From contig CAJUNQ010000118.1 of the NCBI GenBank assembly GCA_910587835.1, forward strand, positions 1 through 64,000: DNA of 64,000 bases, read 5' to 3'. Both the position numbers and the translations under genes were made by a program. The stretch comes from an uncultured Oscillospiraceae bacterium (GTDB taxonomy: Bacteria; Bacillota; Clostridia; Oscillospirales; Acutalibacteraceae). The notes under the pieces were generated by a model that was given only the letters and a program-made list of their open reading frames with translations, did no database searches and was not told the origin of the DNA. Positions 1 through 8,309 of this stretch are shown here, in pieces. Each line of letters starts with the position of its first letter. Position 1 is the first letter of the stretch.

Positions 1-142
1 AACGCCGTCTTTTTACCCAGAAGGGTCCCTTTCTGCGTCAAAAATCCTCGCCAATCGGAAGATTGCCTTGCGGTTTTTTCCTTGAAATGAACCCCTTCTG
101 GGTAAAAATTCGTCATTCCCTCTATTTTCAAACAAGCCCTAG
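1..142. repeat. Inverted-repeat element, copy A (cut by window edge)
   Basis: A 16-bp perfect inverted repeat (10-25 against 93-108, core TTTACCCAGAAGGG) encloses a smaller hairpin around 48-72. The right end, 125-142, reads TTTTCAAACAAGCCCTAG, and the reverse complement of this end occurs at 12354-12371, so the two places share a terminal sequence. The left end lies outside the window. This looks like a non-coding palindromic or MITE-like dispersed repeat. Its last bases supply the stop codon of the small gene that follows on the minus strand. Confidence 0.55.
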
Positions 143-354
143 TTGACAGCAGTGAGCGAGGCCGTTGAGGCCAGAGGGCGCGGGTCCTTTGGGGCGGCAG
201 GGCTTGGCCGGCCCCTGAGCATCCCGCCCAGGACCATCCCCATGACAAACACCAGCGCAGCCACCCAGGCCCAGACCAGCAGCCGGGCTCCCCAGTACAT
301 TCCTGCCTCCCACCAGGCCCTGTGCCGGGCCGAACGCAAGCTTTCCCTGTTCAT
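139..354 (-). CDS. Small single-pass membrane protein, unknown function
   Basis: This encodes 71 residues. A clear AAGGAGG (complement of 362-368) sits 7 bases before the ATG, which supports a real gene. Residues 1-18 are basic and cytoplasmic in character, and residues about 20-45 form one hydrophobic Trp/Val/Met-rich membrane segment. The tail is Pro/Ala/Ser-rich. No family is recognised. The stop codon TAG lies inside the terminal CCCTAG of the adjacent repeat element, so insertion of that element may have set the present C-terminus; a longer ancestral reading frame is possible. Confidence 0.6.
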   Translation of the reverse strand: MNRESLRSARHRAWWEAGMYWGARLLVWAWVAALVFVMGMVLGGMLRGRPSPAAPKDPRPLASTASLTAVN

Positions 355-734
355 ATTGCAGCCTCCTTTTTGGTTGTTTGATGATTAGACGGGGGAGGTG
401 GGGGAAAGGTAACAAATAATAAAAAATTTTCCCCTTCTTCGCGGGCCAAAACCGAAAGAAAATAACGCGCCAAAAGCGCGAAATAAAAGTTCTTGGAGAT
501 TCTTAAGACCCTTCTTTCAAGAAGGGTCTTAAGCCGCCGGAGGCGGTCTTGACCTTGAACTTAAAAAAACAGACTTCTCTGCCGGGGCTCCATCAAGGAA
601 CGCTGTCGTTGGCCTCGGTAGCGGGGAAAAAGGTCGTGCGCGGTATTTCTACATGGGCCAAACGCCTGCTAAAAGACTGCCGCCGCAATCACAGAATCGC
701 CATGACTCTCTTGGAGAGGGAGACGTTTGAAGTC
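355..734. other. Intergenic region without a recognised gene
   Basis: No gene with a ribosome binding site or family resemblance is seen. Near 507-535 there is a short perfect palindrome, AAGACCCTTCTT followed by AAGAAGGGTCTT, which could form a hairpin. The 78-codon plus-strand frame across 549-785 runs through the terminator below and has no Shine-Dalgarno sequence, so it is not called. Confidence 0.5.
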
Positions 735-780
735 AACAAAAAACCGGCAGAGGCTCATCCGCCCCTGCCGGTCTCTTTTT
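735..780 (-). terminator. Rho-independent terminator of the M23 peptidase gene
   Basis: A 12-bp stem (743-754 with 761-772, one mismatch) has a 6-base loop. It is followed on the minus strand by TTTTTTG and on the plus strand by CTCTTTTT, so it can work in both directions. Confidence 0.8.
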
Positions 781-787
781 TATGATG

Positions 788-2050
788 TTACAGGAAGTTC
801 CGGGGGTTTACCCGCTCGCCGTTCTGCCACACCTCAAAGTGCAGGTGAGGGCCGGTAGAGTCGCCCGTGTTGCCCTCATAGCCAATCACCTGACCCTTTT
901 CCACATACTGGCCCGCGCTCACTGCCACCGAGCTCATATGGGCATACAGGGTGCTGTAGGTGCCGTTGTGGTACAGGTACACATGGTAGCCCCAGCCCAT
1001 GCCCCAGCTGTCTGCCGTCCAAGCCCGAATCACCTTGCCGGACTCCGCCGCCACAATGGCTGTGCCATAGTCGCCGGCAATATCCATGCCCTTGTGGCCC
1101 CGGGCCCCGCCGTACTCGTCTGAAATGTAAGACACTCCCGGCATGGGCCAGCACGGACTAAATCCAGAGGCGACATTGCTGCCGTCCGGGTTCCAGGTGG
1201 CAGAGCCGCTGCCGCCGGGGTTGCTTGCCCCGCCGGAGCCGTTGGCGGCAGCATTGGCCGCAGCCTCCTCCGCCCGCTTGCGGGCCTCCTCCTCCAGGCG
1301 TTTTTGCTCGGCAACCAGGTCCTGAATCTCCTTGTCCCGGGCCGCAATCTCCTCCTCATTCTGAGAAAGAGCATGGTTGGTAGCCGCCTGGGCCCCCTGC
1401 AGCTCCTCAATGGCGGCGGCGTTCTCTGCATACAGCTCGGTGAGCTCGTCCTGCTTCTGCTCCATGCCCTTCTGCAGCTCGGCCACCTTGGCCTTCTGAC
1501 GCTCCCGCTCCTGCCGCTCCTCCTTGGTGGAGTCCATATAGGCCTCAATCTTGTCGATCAGCTCCTTGTCATGGCGGCTCATGTTGCTCAGCATCTCCGA
1601 GCGCATGGAGAAGTCGTTGAAGCTGTTGGAGGTGAGCAGAATCTCCAAAGTGCTCACCGACCCGGCCCGGTAAATGGCAACCACCCGCTGCCGGAACTGC
1701 TCCAGGGTCTCGGCGGACTCCTCCTGAGCCTTCTTCAGCTTCAGGTCCAGCTCGTGGATGTTGGCGTTGAGCTCCTCAATGTCCTGCCGGGCTGAGGTGA
1801 TCTGGGTTTCCAGCACCGTGATCTGCTCCTGCAGGGTCTCCTGATACTCCTGCTTCTGGGCCTCGTCCTCCCGCAGCTCCGCCAGCTTGGCGGAAAGGGC
1901 CTGCCGCTCCTGTTCCAGCTCCGCCTGCTCGGCCTCCACCTCTTCAATGGTACGGGCCGCTACAGAGACGGGCGTAAGTACCAGCAACGTAGCCGCAAGC
2001 AGTGCCGAGAGGCACCGCTTGGCCCTGCCGGGCTTCCACTTTAATTTCAT
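788..2050 (-). CDS. M23 family metallopeptidase with N-terminal coiled coil (EnvC/murein hydrolase activator type)
   Basis: This encodes 420 residues from an ATG preceded by AAAGGAAGG. Residues 1-30 are a signal peptide or anchor. A Glu/Gln/Leu-rich coiled coil covers about 32-255, then comes a Gly/Ser/Asn linker and an M23 (LytM) domain. The zinc-site motifs H319-x3-D323 (HKGMD) and H402-L-H404 (GPHLHFE) are intact, so it may be an active glycyl/DD-endopeptidase and not only an activator like EnvC. Proteins of this build act on peptidoglycan outside the membrane, often with FtsEX in division or with sporulation engulfment complexes; no FtsEX is present here. It is monocistronic with its own terminator. 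Confidence 0.9.
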   Translation of the reverse strand: MKLKWKPGRAKRCLSALLAATLLVLTPVSVAARTIEEVEAEQAELEQERQALSAKLAELREDEAQKQEYQETLQEQITVLETQITSARQDIEELNANIHELDLKLKKAQEESAETLEQFRQRVVAIYRAGSVSTLEILLTSNSFNDFSMRSEMLSNMSRHDKELIDKIEAYMDSTKEERQERERQKAKVAELQKGMEQKQDELTELYAENAAAIEELQGAQAATNHALSQNEEEIAARDKEIQDLVAEQKRLEEEARKRAEEAAANAAANGSGGASNPGGSGSATWNPDGSNVASGFSPCWPMPGVSYISDEYGGARGHKGMDIAGDYGTAIVAAESGKVIRAWTADSWGMGWGYHVYLYHNGTYSTLYAHMSSVAVSAGQYVEKGQVIGYEGNTGDSTGPHLHFEVWQNGERVNPRNFL

Positions 2051-2286
2051 GCGATTCCTTCCTTTCTTAAGGGAATTTTCACATCCTTGACATGATTTTT
2101 TCTTATTATAGACCGATTTCGCCTCATTTTTTTTCTCCAAAGGAATTATATTTGTAAACAAATCGTGAAATAGCACATCTTGTATCGACCTGTGGGCAGG
2201 ATACAAGAGCGGCGGCGTCTGTGTGGAAAAACCGGATGAAATGAAAAAAGGCCGGGCGTTTCCCGGCAAGGGGCTTGTCACAGTCC

Positions 2287-2466
2287 CTATTGCCAGCGTT
2301 TGCCCAGCAGTTTTTCTACGCTTTTCATGATCTGTCTGGCGCTGTGGACCTCGCTGCGCTGGCCTTGGGCCCGCAGGGCTACCAGGGCGGCTGCCGCCGC
2401 CACCATGCTCCAACCTGCCACGCCCAACGACCACTGCTCACGGGCCAGCGTTGTCAACAAGCTCAA
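2287..2466 (-). CDS. Small hypothetical protein
   Basis: This encodes 59 residues from a TTG start placed 8 bases after AAGGAGG (complement of 2475-2481). The start lies 13 bases after the stop of the upstream 89-residue gene, so the two are probably translated from one mRNA. Residues about 18-30 are Ala/Val-rich and weakly hydrophobic. The C-terminal third is basic. No family is recognised. The good ribosome binding site is the main argument for it. Confidence 0.5.
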   Translation of the reverse strand: MSLLTTLAREQWSLGVAGWSMVAAAAALVALRAQGQRSEVHSARQIMKSVEKLLGKRWQ

Positions 2467-2479
2467 CCCTGTTCCCTCC

Positions 2480-2749
2480 TTATTCTTTGGCTTGGGGAAT
2501 ACAGCCAAACTCCAATATGAACTGCCATACCCGTTCCAGGCGGGTGACGTCCCAGGTGCGTTCCTGCCCGAAAGCCTTTACGGTGAGCTCCACCCGGTTG
2601 GGAGATTTCTCCACCCGGGCCAGGGGGACGGCGTCCCCGAAGCTGAGCCTGCGGCCCTGGTAGTCGACAGTGAGAATGCCGGCAGTGGTGAGCAGGACGA
2701 AAAGACCCAGGCCAAGGCCAAGCCAGAAAAAGCGCGTGTTTTGCTTCAT
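2480..2749 (-). CDS. Small membrane-anchored hypothetical protein
   Basis: This encodes 89 residues. An ATG lies 8 bases after AAAGGAG. Residues about 8-28 form one membrane segment after a short basic N-terminus, and the remaining 60 residues are predicted outside the membrane. A TTGACC with a 17-bp spacer and AAGAAT lies upstream on the minus strand (about 2770-2800) and may be its promoter. It is probably an operon partner of the 59-residue gene downstream. No function can be assigned. Confidence 0.6.
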   Translation of the reverse strand: MKQNTRFFWLGLGLGLFVLLTTAGILTVDYQGRRLSFGDAVPLARVEKSPNRVELTVKAFGQERTWDVTRLERVWQFILEFGCIPQAKE

Positions 2750-3054
2750 AGGAGACTCCTTTGCGGGAAAGCATTCTTTAAAGGATACCTTTCCCGGTCA
2801 AAACGAAAATATACAGAAGCAGCGCACAAAACGCGGGGCGCGCTGGCACGCCAGCGCTGGGGATGGTGGGGGGAGCTGGGGGTTGTGGTCGCGGTTTGAG
2901 GGTTTGATGGGGCAGCGGGCTTTTTTGAGGGGATGATGAGTGAGGTCTGTTGATTGGGCGAGGGAGAGGCTGGCTGCATGAGGTTGCGAGCATTTGAACT
3001 GCAAGCGGCAGTATTGACGCCCGGCGTCTTGTGCTGAAAGCTTGCCCTTTGCCC
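2750..3054. other. Intergenic region, possible minus-strand promoter only
   Basis: Nothing coding is supported. It holds a possible promoter for the 89-residue gene and a small hairpin (GCTGGC-AC-GCCAGC near 2844-2857). Confidence 0.4.
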
Positions 3055-4164
3055 TCACCGGCACTCCTTTAAGGTCTCGCCCAGAATCTCCCCCACCAGC
3101 TGGCCGGTGTACCGGGCCTCGGCCACGGTGTTGACCTCTGTCCCCACCTCCACCAGAATGGACCCGTGGGTGGCGTTCATGTTGTATTTGCTGTTGGAGA
3201 AGCTCAGGGGCCGCATGAGCCCGGGGTACAGGGCCTGGGCTTTTTGCTGCACCCGCAGCATCAGCCGCAGGTTCTGCCGCCAGTCTGGAAAGTCACCCCA
3301 GCTGCCGTCTGCGTCGCACCCGGCCAGCAGCATGGCCTGGGCCGCTTTGCGCCCGCCCACCTCTGCCGTGGGCTTATACTTCACCCCCGCCTCGGTGGTC
3401 ATGGAGTCCCTGTGCAGGTCAATGGTCACCTGAATGCCCGGGTATTTCGCCAGGTTGTTTTGAATCACCTCCCAGGAGCGGTCGTAGGAGCCGTTGAACA
3501 CGGTGTCGTTCACGGTTTTGTCGTGAACCACGCCAATGCCCTGGGCTTCCAGGGACTTTCGCAGCTCTTCGCCCGCCGCCACTACGCTGGCGTCCTGGTT
3601 TTGTGTGCGGGTGGGGCTGTCGGTGTAGTAGAAGCCCGGGGCGCTGGCAGCGTAGGCCTCGCTGGTGTGGGTGTGGTAGATGAGCACCTCCACGCTGCCG
3701 TCCAGCTTCATGTGGACGTCCGGGTCTTCCAGCAGCTCCGCGGCCAGGTCTGTGCCTGAGTCTGTGGAGTCCCGCACAAAAAAGCTGTCTATCTGGGCGC
3801 CGCCCTCCAGCTGAATCTCCTCCACCGGCCCGCTGGCCCGGTCAGGGTCCGGGGTGGCCTGAGTGCCGGGAAGCAGGTCGCTGTGGAAGGGGACGATGCC
3901 GTCGTCAGGCAGGCCGCCGTTGTGGACGGTATGCCAGTCCTCCTCTGCCAGCAGACCGTTCTGGCCCCACACCGGGGCGGTAGGGGCCGCGCTGGGCGGG
4001 GGGGAGGGGCTGGCCTGGGGTTGGCTCATGCCGGCGGCCAGCAGCAGGGCCTGGCCGCCGCGCTCCTGAGCCCAGCTTTGCAGACTGCCGGCAGCGCACC
4101 ACAGGCAGATAGCGGCGCAGGCCAGCATGATCAGGCTTTTGCCGAGACGGCGGATTTTTTTCAT
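3055..4164 (-). CDS. spoIIP: Stage II sporulation protein P (SpoIIP)
   Basis: This encodes 369 residues, starting at the ATG of MKKIRR with AGGGA about 9 bases upstream; an in-frame ATG three codons earlier is possible. There is a basic N-terminus and one membrane anchor (about 8-32), then a Pro/Ser/Ala-rich linker, then the SpoIIP catalytic domain with the signature YHTHTSEAY near residue 160 and VTIDLHRDS further on. SpoIIP is the amidase/endopeptidase that, with SpoIID and SpoIIM, thins septal peptidoglycan and drives engulfment of the forespore. The usual neighbour gpr is absent. The gene stands alone and diverges from citrate synthase. Confidence 0.93.
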   Translation of the reverse strand: MKKIRRLGKSLIMLACAAICLWCAAGSLQSWAQERGGQALLLAAGMSQPQASPSPPPSAAPTAPVWGQNGLLAEEDWHTVHNGGLPDDGIVPFHSDLLPGTQATPDPDRASGPVEEIQLEGGAQIDSFFVRDSTDSGTDLAAELLEDPDVHMKLDGSVEVLIYHTHTSEAYAASAPGFYYTDSPTRTQNQDASVVAAGEELRKSLEAQGIGVVHDKTVNDTVFNGSYDRSWEVIQNNLAKYPGIQVTIDLHRDSMTTEAGVKYKPTAEVGGRKAAQAMLLAGCDADGSWGDFPDWRQNLRLMLRVQQKAQALYPGLMRPLSFSNSKYNMNATHGSILVEVGTEVNTVAEARYTGQLVGEILGETLKECR

Positions 4165-4260
4165 GAAGAGCATCCCTCGCTTTCCAGAAATAAACAGGCG
4201 CAAAAGTGTCAGAAAAACACTGCGCTTGTCTTTCATCAAAAATAATTTACAATTTACCTC

Positions 4261-4289
4261 TTGCGCGTCTATCAAATCTTTAGTATAAT
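4261..4289 (+). promoter_or_regulatory. Sigma-A-like promoter of citrate synthase
   Basis: TTGCGC (4261-4266), a 17-bp spacer and a perfect TATAAT (4284-4289). The -35 plus four following bases (TTGCGCGTCT) is identical to that of the MATE transporter promoter at 57201. Confidence 0.7.
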
Positions 4290-4344
4290 AAATTATAAAA
4301 TAAAATTTTATAAATGAACACACCAAAGAAAGGAGACCGCCGCC

Positions 4345-5685
4345 ATGTCTATTTATTCCGAGCTCCGGCCAGAGATTCAGGCCCTGGCCCAGCAATGTGT
4401 CAGCAACAGCCGGATCGACCCTGAGCTGTATACCAGATTCGACGTAAAACGCGGACTGCGCGACCTGAACGGCAAGGGCGTGCTTACCGGCCTCACCAAC
4501 ATCTCTGAGATCGTGTCCTCCAAGGAGGTGGACGGCAAGTCCGTGCCCTGCGAGGGCAAGCTCTATTTCCGGGGGTATGATGTGGAGGAGCTGATCCGCC
4601 GCCAGCCCGCCACCGACAGCTTTGGCTTTGAGCGCACCGCCTATCTGCTGCTGTTCGGCCAGCTGCCGGAGGAGGGCCAGCTCAAGGAGTTCTGCGGCCT
4701 TTTGTCCTTCTACCGCACGTTGCCCACCAGCTTTGTCCGGGACATTATTATGAAAGCCCCCAGCAGCGACATGATGAACACCCTGGCCCGCAGCGTCCTC
4801 ACCCTCTATTCATATGATGAAGACGCCGAGGATATTTCTATCCCCAATGTTCTGCGCCAGTGTATGCAGCTGATTGCCCTGTTCCCCCTGCTCTCAGTAT
4901 ACGGCTACCAGGCCTACCGGCACTATCACGACGGCCAAAGCCTGTTTATCCACCAGCCGGACCCCAAGCTCTCTACTGCGGAGAACATTCTGCGCATTCT
5001 GCGCCCGGACTGCCAGTATACCGCCCTGGAGGCCAAGGTGCTGGACATTGCCCTGATTCTTCACGCGGACCACGGCGGCGGCAACAACTCCACCTTCACC
5101 ACCCATGTGGTCACCTCCTCGGGCACGGATACTTACTCGGCCATTGCCGCGGCCCTGGGCTCGCTGAAGGGGCCCAAGCACGGCGGGGCCAACATCAAGG
5201 TGGTGCAGATGTTTGAGGACATCAAGTCCCACATAAAGGACTGGAACGATGACGAGGAGATCAGCGCCTACCTCTACAAGCTGCTGCACAAGGAGGCCTT
5301 TGACCGCTCGGGGCTGATCTACGGCATGGGCCACGCGGTGTACTCCATCTCCGACCCCCGGGCCAAGACCATGGCCCGGTTTGTGGAGGGGCTCTCTCAG
5401 GAGAAGGGCCGCACCGAGGAATACCGGCTGTATCAGAATGTGGAACGCCTGGCCGTGGAGGCCATTACCAAGGACCGGAAGATCTATAAGGGCGTTTCGG
5501 CCAATGTGGACTTTTACAGCGGCTTTATTTACAGTATGCTGGACCTGCCTATGGAGCTTTATACCCCGATCTTCGCCATTTCACGCATTGCCGGATGGAG
5601 CGCCCACCGCATTGAGGAGTTGATTGGCGGGGGCAAGATCATCCGTCCCTCGTACAAAAGCGTTCAGCCCCACCGGCAGGCGTAA
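4345..5685 (+). CDS. Citrate synthase
   Basis: This encodes 446 residues from an ATG with AAAGGAG upstream. It catalyses condensation of oxaloacetate and acetyl-CoA to citrate in the cytosol. Family hallmarks are present: the first catalytic His region LHADHGGGNNST, GPKHGGAN, GMGHAVY, and the Asp-bearing VDFYSG near the C-terminus. Length matches the longer clostridial citrate synthases. Aconitase and isocitrate dehydrogenase are not neighbours, so here it is a single-gene unit, probably serving glutamate synthesis through a partial TCA branch (inference). Codon use matches the surroundings. Confidence 0.95.
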   Translation: MSIYSELRPEIQALAQQCVSNSRIDPELYTRFDVKRGLRDLNGKGVLTGLTNISEIVSSKEVDGKSVPCEGKLYFRGYDVEELIRRQPATDSFGFERTAYLLLFGQLPEEGQLKEFCGLLSFYRTLPTSFVRDIIMKAPSSDMMNTLARSVLTLYSYDEDAEDISIPNVLRQCMQLIALFPLLSVYGYQAYRHYHDGQSLFIHQPDPKLSTAENILRILRPDCQYTALEAKVLDIALILHADHGGGNNSTFTTHVVTSSGTDTYSAIAAALGSLKGPKHGGANIKVVQMFEDIKSHIKDWNDDEEISAYLYKLLHKEAFDRSGLIYGMGHAVYSISDPRAKTMARFVEGLSQEKGRTEEYRLYQNVERLAVEAITKDRKIYKGVSANVDFYSGFIYSMLDLPMELYTPIFAISRIAGWSAHRIEELIGGGKIIRPSYKSVQPHRQA

Positions 5686-5818
5686 GCCCTGGCTCAAAGG
5701 TGAGGCCGCGTCTGAGGGGCAGAGTGGAAGGGGAAAAGCCAAGGCGTTTTCTCTGCGCTCATTTCCGGGGAAATGAAGGGGTTTAGCCAGCGGCTTTCCC
5801 GTCTGGCAAAAATTTTGC

Positions 5819-5847
5819 TTGACATTCCCAGGCTTCAGTGCTAGAAT
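5819..5847 (+). promoter_or_regulatory. Strong sigma-A promoter of the ABC exporter operon
   Basis: TTGACA (5819-5824), 17 bp, TAGAAT (5842-5847). It leaves a leader of about 175 bases before the ABC gene. The remainder of 5686-6026 shows no gene or recognised RNA structure. Confidence 0.75.
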
Positions 5848-6026
5848 GAATCAACCTCTCTGATCATTTTTCTATACACAATGGCGCAAACCGTGTACGT
5901 TGCACGTTTCGGCGCAGTACGTTTCCGGGAACCTTTCGCTTTTCGTGTCAAAGCGGGCGGGTTCTCTGGCCGTGCTGTGCCTTTTTGTGTCAAAAGGCAA
6001 TCTATGGTTCAAAAAACGAGGTGCGT

Positions 6027-7823
6027 ATGAAAAAGAAGTCATCCAAAAAATCAAGCATTCTCCGCTTTTTCCCCTTTACCAAGGGGCTGCGGGGCTGCTT
6101 CCTTCTGTCCGCCGTCACGGTGATTCTGTCGTCTCTGTGCAACTACATGACGCCCCAAATCATCCGGGTCACGGTGGACTCGGTCATCAACAGCGAGCCC
6201 TTCGCCCTGCCCGCCGGCGTGCTGGGCTGGGTAGAGTCTCTGGGCGGGCGGGAGTTCCTGCGCAGCCACATTGTGGTGTGCGCGGGGGCGGCGCTGCTGT
6301 TTGCGGCAGTGGCGGGGGTTACCAACTACCTCAGCCGCACCAGCCTGGCCAAGGCCAGCGAGGGCACTGTGCAGCGGGTGCGTGACCGGCTGTTCAGCCA
6401 CATCCAGCGTCTGCCCTATGCCTGGCACAATTCCCACCAGACCGGGGACATCATCCAACGCTGCACCCAGGATGTGGAGCTTATCCGCAATTTTGTCAAC
6501 GACCAGCTGATGGCCGTGGTGCGCACGGTATTGGCCATTGTGATCTCTCTGGCGTTGATGTTTTTGATGAACCTGCGGCTCTCGCTGCTGGTGCTGGCCT
6601 TTATCCCGGTGGTAATGGGATTCTCCATGATATTCTTTGTGGTGGTCGGCAAGCGTTTTGAGCAGGCCGACCAGACCGACGGCCAGCTCACCGCCCTGGT
6701 GCAGGAGAACCTGACCGGGGTGCGGGTGGTGCGGGCCTTTGGCCGGGAGCGCTTTGAGATTGACCGCTTCAATAAAAAGAATCAGGAATTCGCGGACCAG
6801 TGGTCCCATCTGGGCACTGTGCTGGGAGTCAACTGGGGTATTGGCGAACTGTTCGCCGGGCTGCAGGCCCTGGTGGTCATTGTGGCGGGAGTGTTCTTTG
6901 TAGAGGCAGGGGACATTACCCAGGGGGAGTTTCTGGCATTTACAGCCTACAACTCCATGCTGGCCTGGCCGGTGGCCCAGCTGGGGCGTATTCTCAGCGA
7001 GCTGAGCAAGACCTCCATCAGCGCCACCCGGATCTTCGACATTCTGGACGCGGAGGAGGAGAAGGACTGCGCATCTCCCCAGACGCCGCCCCTCACCGGA
7101 GACATTGTTTTCGACCATGTAAGCTTTGGCTATAGCGAGGGCGTGGACGTGGTGGAGGATGTGAGCTTCACCATTAAGGCGGGCAGCACCTTTGGCATTC
7201 TGGGGGCCACAGGCAGCGGCAAGTCTACCCTGATGTACCTGCTGGACCGGCTCTATGAGCTGCCGGAGGGGCAGGGGGCTGTGTCCATCGGCGGGGTGGA
7301 TGTGCGGCGGATGAAGCTGGAGCACCTGCGCCGGGGCGTGGGCATGGTGCTGCAGGAGCCCTTCCTGTTCTCCAAGACCTTTCGGGAGAGCATTGCCGAC
7401 GGAGCCGGCCGCCAGGACCTGGACACGGTGCGCCGGTACGCCCGCATGGCGGTGATTGACGATGCCATTGAGAACTTCTCTCAGGGCTACGAGACCCCCA
7501 TCGGGGAGCGGGGCGTGACCATTTCCGGCGGGCAGAAGCAGCGGGTGGCCATTGCCCGGATGCTCATGCAGGACACGCCCATCAAGGTGTTTGACGACTC
7601 CCTCTCCGCAGTGGATATGGAGACAGACGCGAAAATCCGCCAATCCATCCAGGAGAACGTCCGGGGCACCACGATCCTGATTGCCCACCGCATCACCATC
7701 CTGATGAACGCGGATCAGATTCTGGTGCTGGACAAGGGCCGGGTGGCCCAGCTGGGCACTCATCAGGAGCTTATCGCCCAGGACGGGATTTATAAAAAGA
7801 TTTATGAGATGCAGAAGTCGTAA
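6027..7823 (+). CDS. ABC exporter half-transporter with degenerate NBD (YheI/BmrC-like)
   Basis: This encodes 598 residues; the ATG of MKKKSSKK follows GAGGTG. A six-helix ABC_membrane domain covers about 25-325 and is followed by a nucleotide-binding domain with Walker A (GATGSGKS), signature ISGGQKQR and Walker B FDDSLSAVD. In the Walker B motif the catalytic Glu position holds Asp. That is the hallmark of the degenerate partner in heterodimeric exporters such as TM287/288 and BmrC/D. Its partner is the ABC gene at 8310. Likely cargo is drugs, lipids or peptides, but it cannot be told from sequence. Co-transcribed with the GNAT gene 12 bases downstream. Confidence 0.9.
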   Translation: MKKKSSKKSSILRFFPFTKGLRGCFLLSAVTVILSSLCNYMTPQIIRVTVDSVINSEPFALPAGVLGWVESLGGREFLRSHIVVCAGAALLFAAVAGVTNYLSRTSLAKASEGTVQRVRDRLFSHIQRLPYAWHNSHQTGDIIQRCTQDVELIRNFVNDQLMAVVRTVLAIVISLALMFLMNLRLSLLVLAFIPVVMGFSMIFFVVVGKRFEQADQTDGQLTALVQENLTGVRVVRAFGRERFEIDRFNKKNQEFADQWSHLGTVLGVNWGIGELFAGLQALVVIVAGVFFVEAGDITQGEFLAFTAYNSMLAWPVAQLGRILSELSKTSISATRIFDILDAEEEKDCASPQTPPLTGDIVFDHVSFGYSEGVDVVEDVSFTIKAGSTFGILGATGSGKSTLMYLLDRLYELPEGQGAVSIGGVDVRRMKLEHLRRGVGMVLQEPFLFSKTFRESIADGAGRQDLDTVRRYARMAVIDDAIENFSQGYETPIGERGVTISGGQKQRVAIARMLMQDTPIKVFDDSLSAVDMETDAKIRQSIQENVRGTTILIAHRITILMNADQILVLDKGRVAQLGTHQELIAQDGIYKKIYEMQKS

Positions 7824-7835
7824 GGAGGAGCTGGT

Positions 7836-8267
7836 ATGTACCGTGAAATGACAGTGGCTGATACCGATAAGGTGCTTCCCCTGTATATAGATTACTATAA
7901 TACCTGCGAAGGAGGCTGCTGGACAGCTGAAACCGCAGGAAAGCGCATCCGTCAAGTGTTGAGTATGAATGGCGGCTGGGGACTGCTGCTTGAAGAGGAC
8001 GTCCCGGTGGGGTTCGCCATGGGTTATTTCAAACAGTATGACGACCTGTGTGCCTTCACTCTGGAGGAAATCGTGATTGAGCGGGGCCGCCAGGGAAAAG
8101 GCTTTGGCTCCGCCCTGCTGTCAGAGGTAGAGAACCGGGTCCGCTCCCTGGGAGCGGCAGGAGTAGAACTGAGCGCCGTGAATGATGAGGCCCACCATAG
8201 GTTTTATGCCCGGGCCGGTTATGGCGATGCGAAGAATTTCGTGCTGAAGGTAAAGTGGTTCCAATAG
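7836..8267 (+). CDS. GNAT family N-acetyltransferase
   Basis: This encodes 143 residues; the ATG follows TAAGGAGGAGCTGGT. The GNAT core is visible: the acetyl-CoA loop RGRQGKGFGSALL (about 87-99), then the helix and strand that end in FYARAGYG. It acetylates an unknown small molecule or protein amine. It lies between the two halves of the ABC exporter, within the same operon, so its product may serve the same stress or export pathway (inference). Confidence 0.85.
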   Translation: MYREMTVADTDKVLPLYIDYYNTCEGGCWTAETAGKRIRQVLSMNGGWGLLLEEDVPVGFAMGYFKQYDDLCAFTLEEIVIERGRQGKGFGSALLSEVENRVRSLGAAGVELSAVNDEAHHRFYARAGYGDAKNFVLKVKWFQ

Positions 8268-8309
8268 CCAGGCCACACCTTCTGTGAAATCGTGTGTAAG
8301 GAGAATTCC

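Noticed and set aside
549..785. 78-codon plus-strand frame
   Set aside because: No ribosome binding site, no family resemblance, and it runs through a terminator hairpin.
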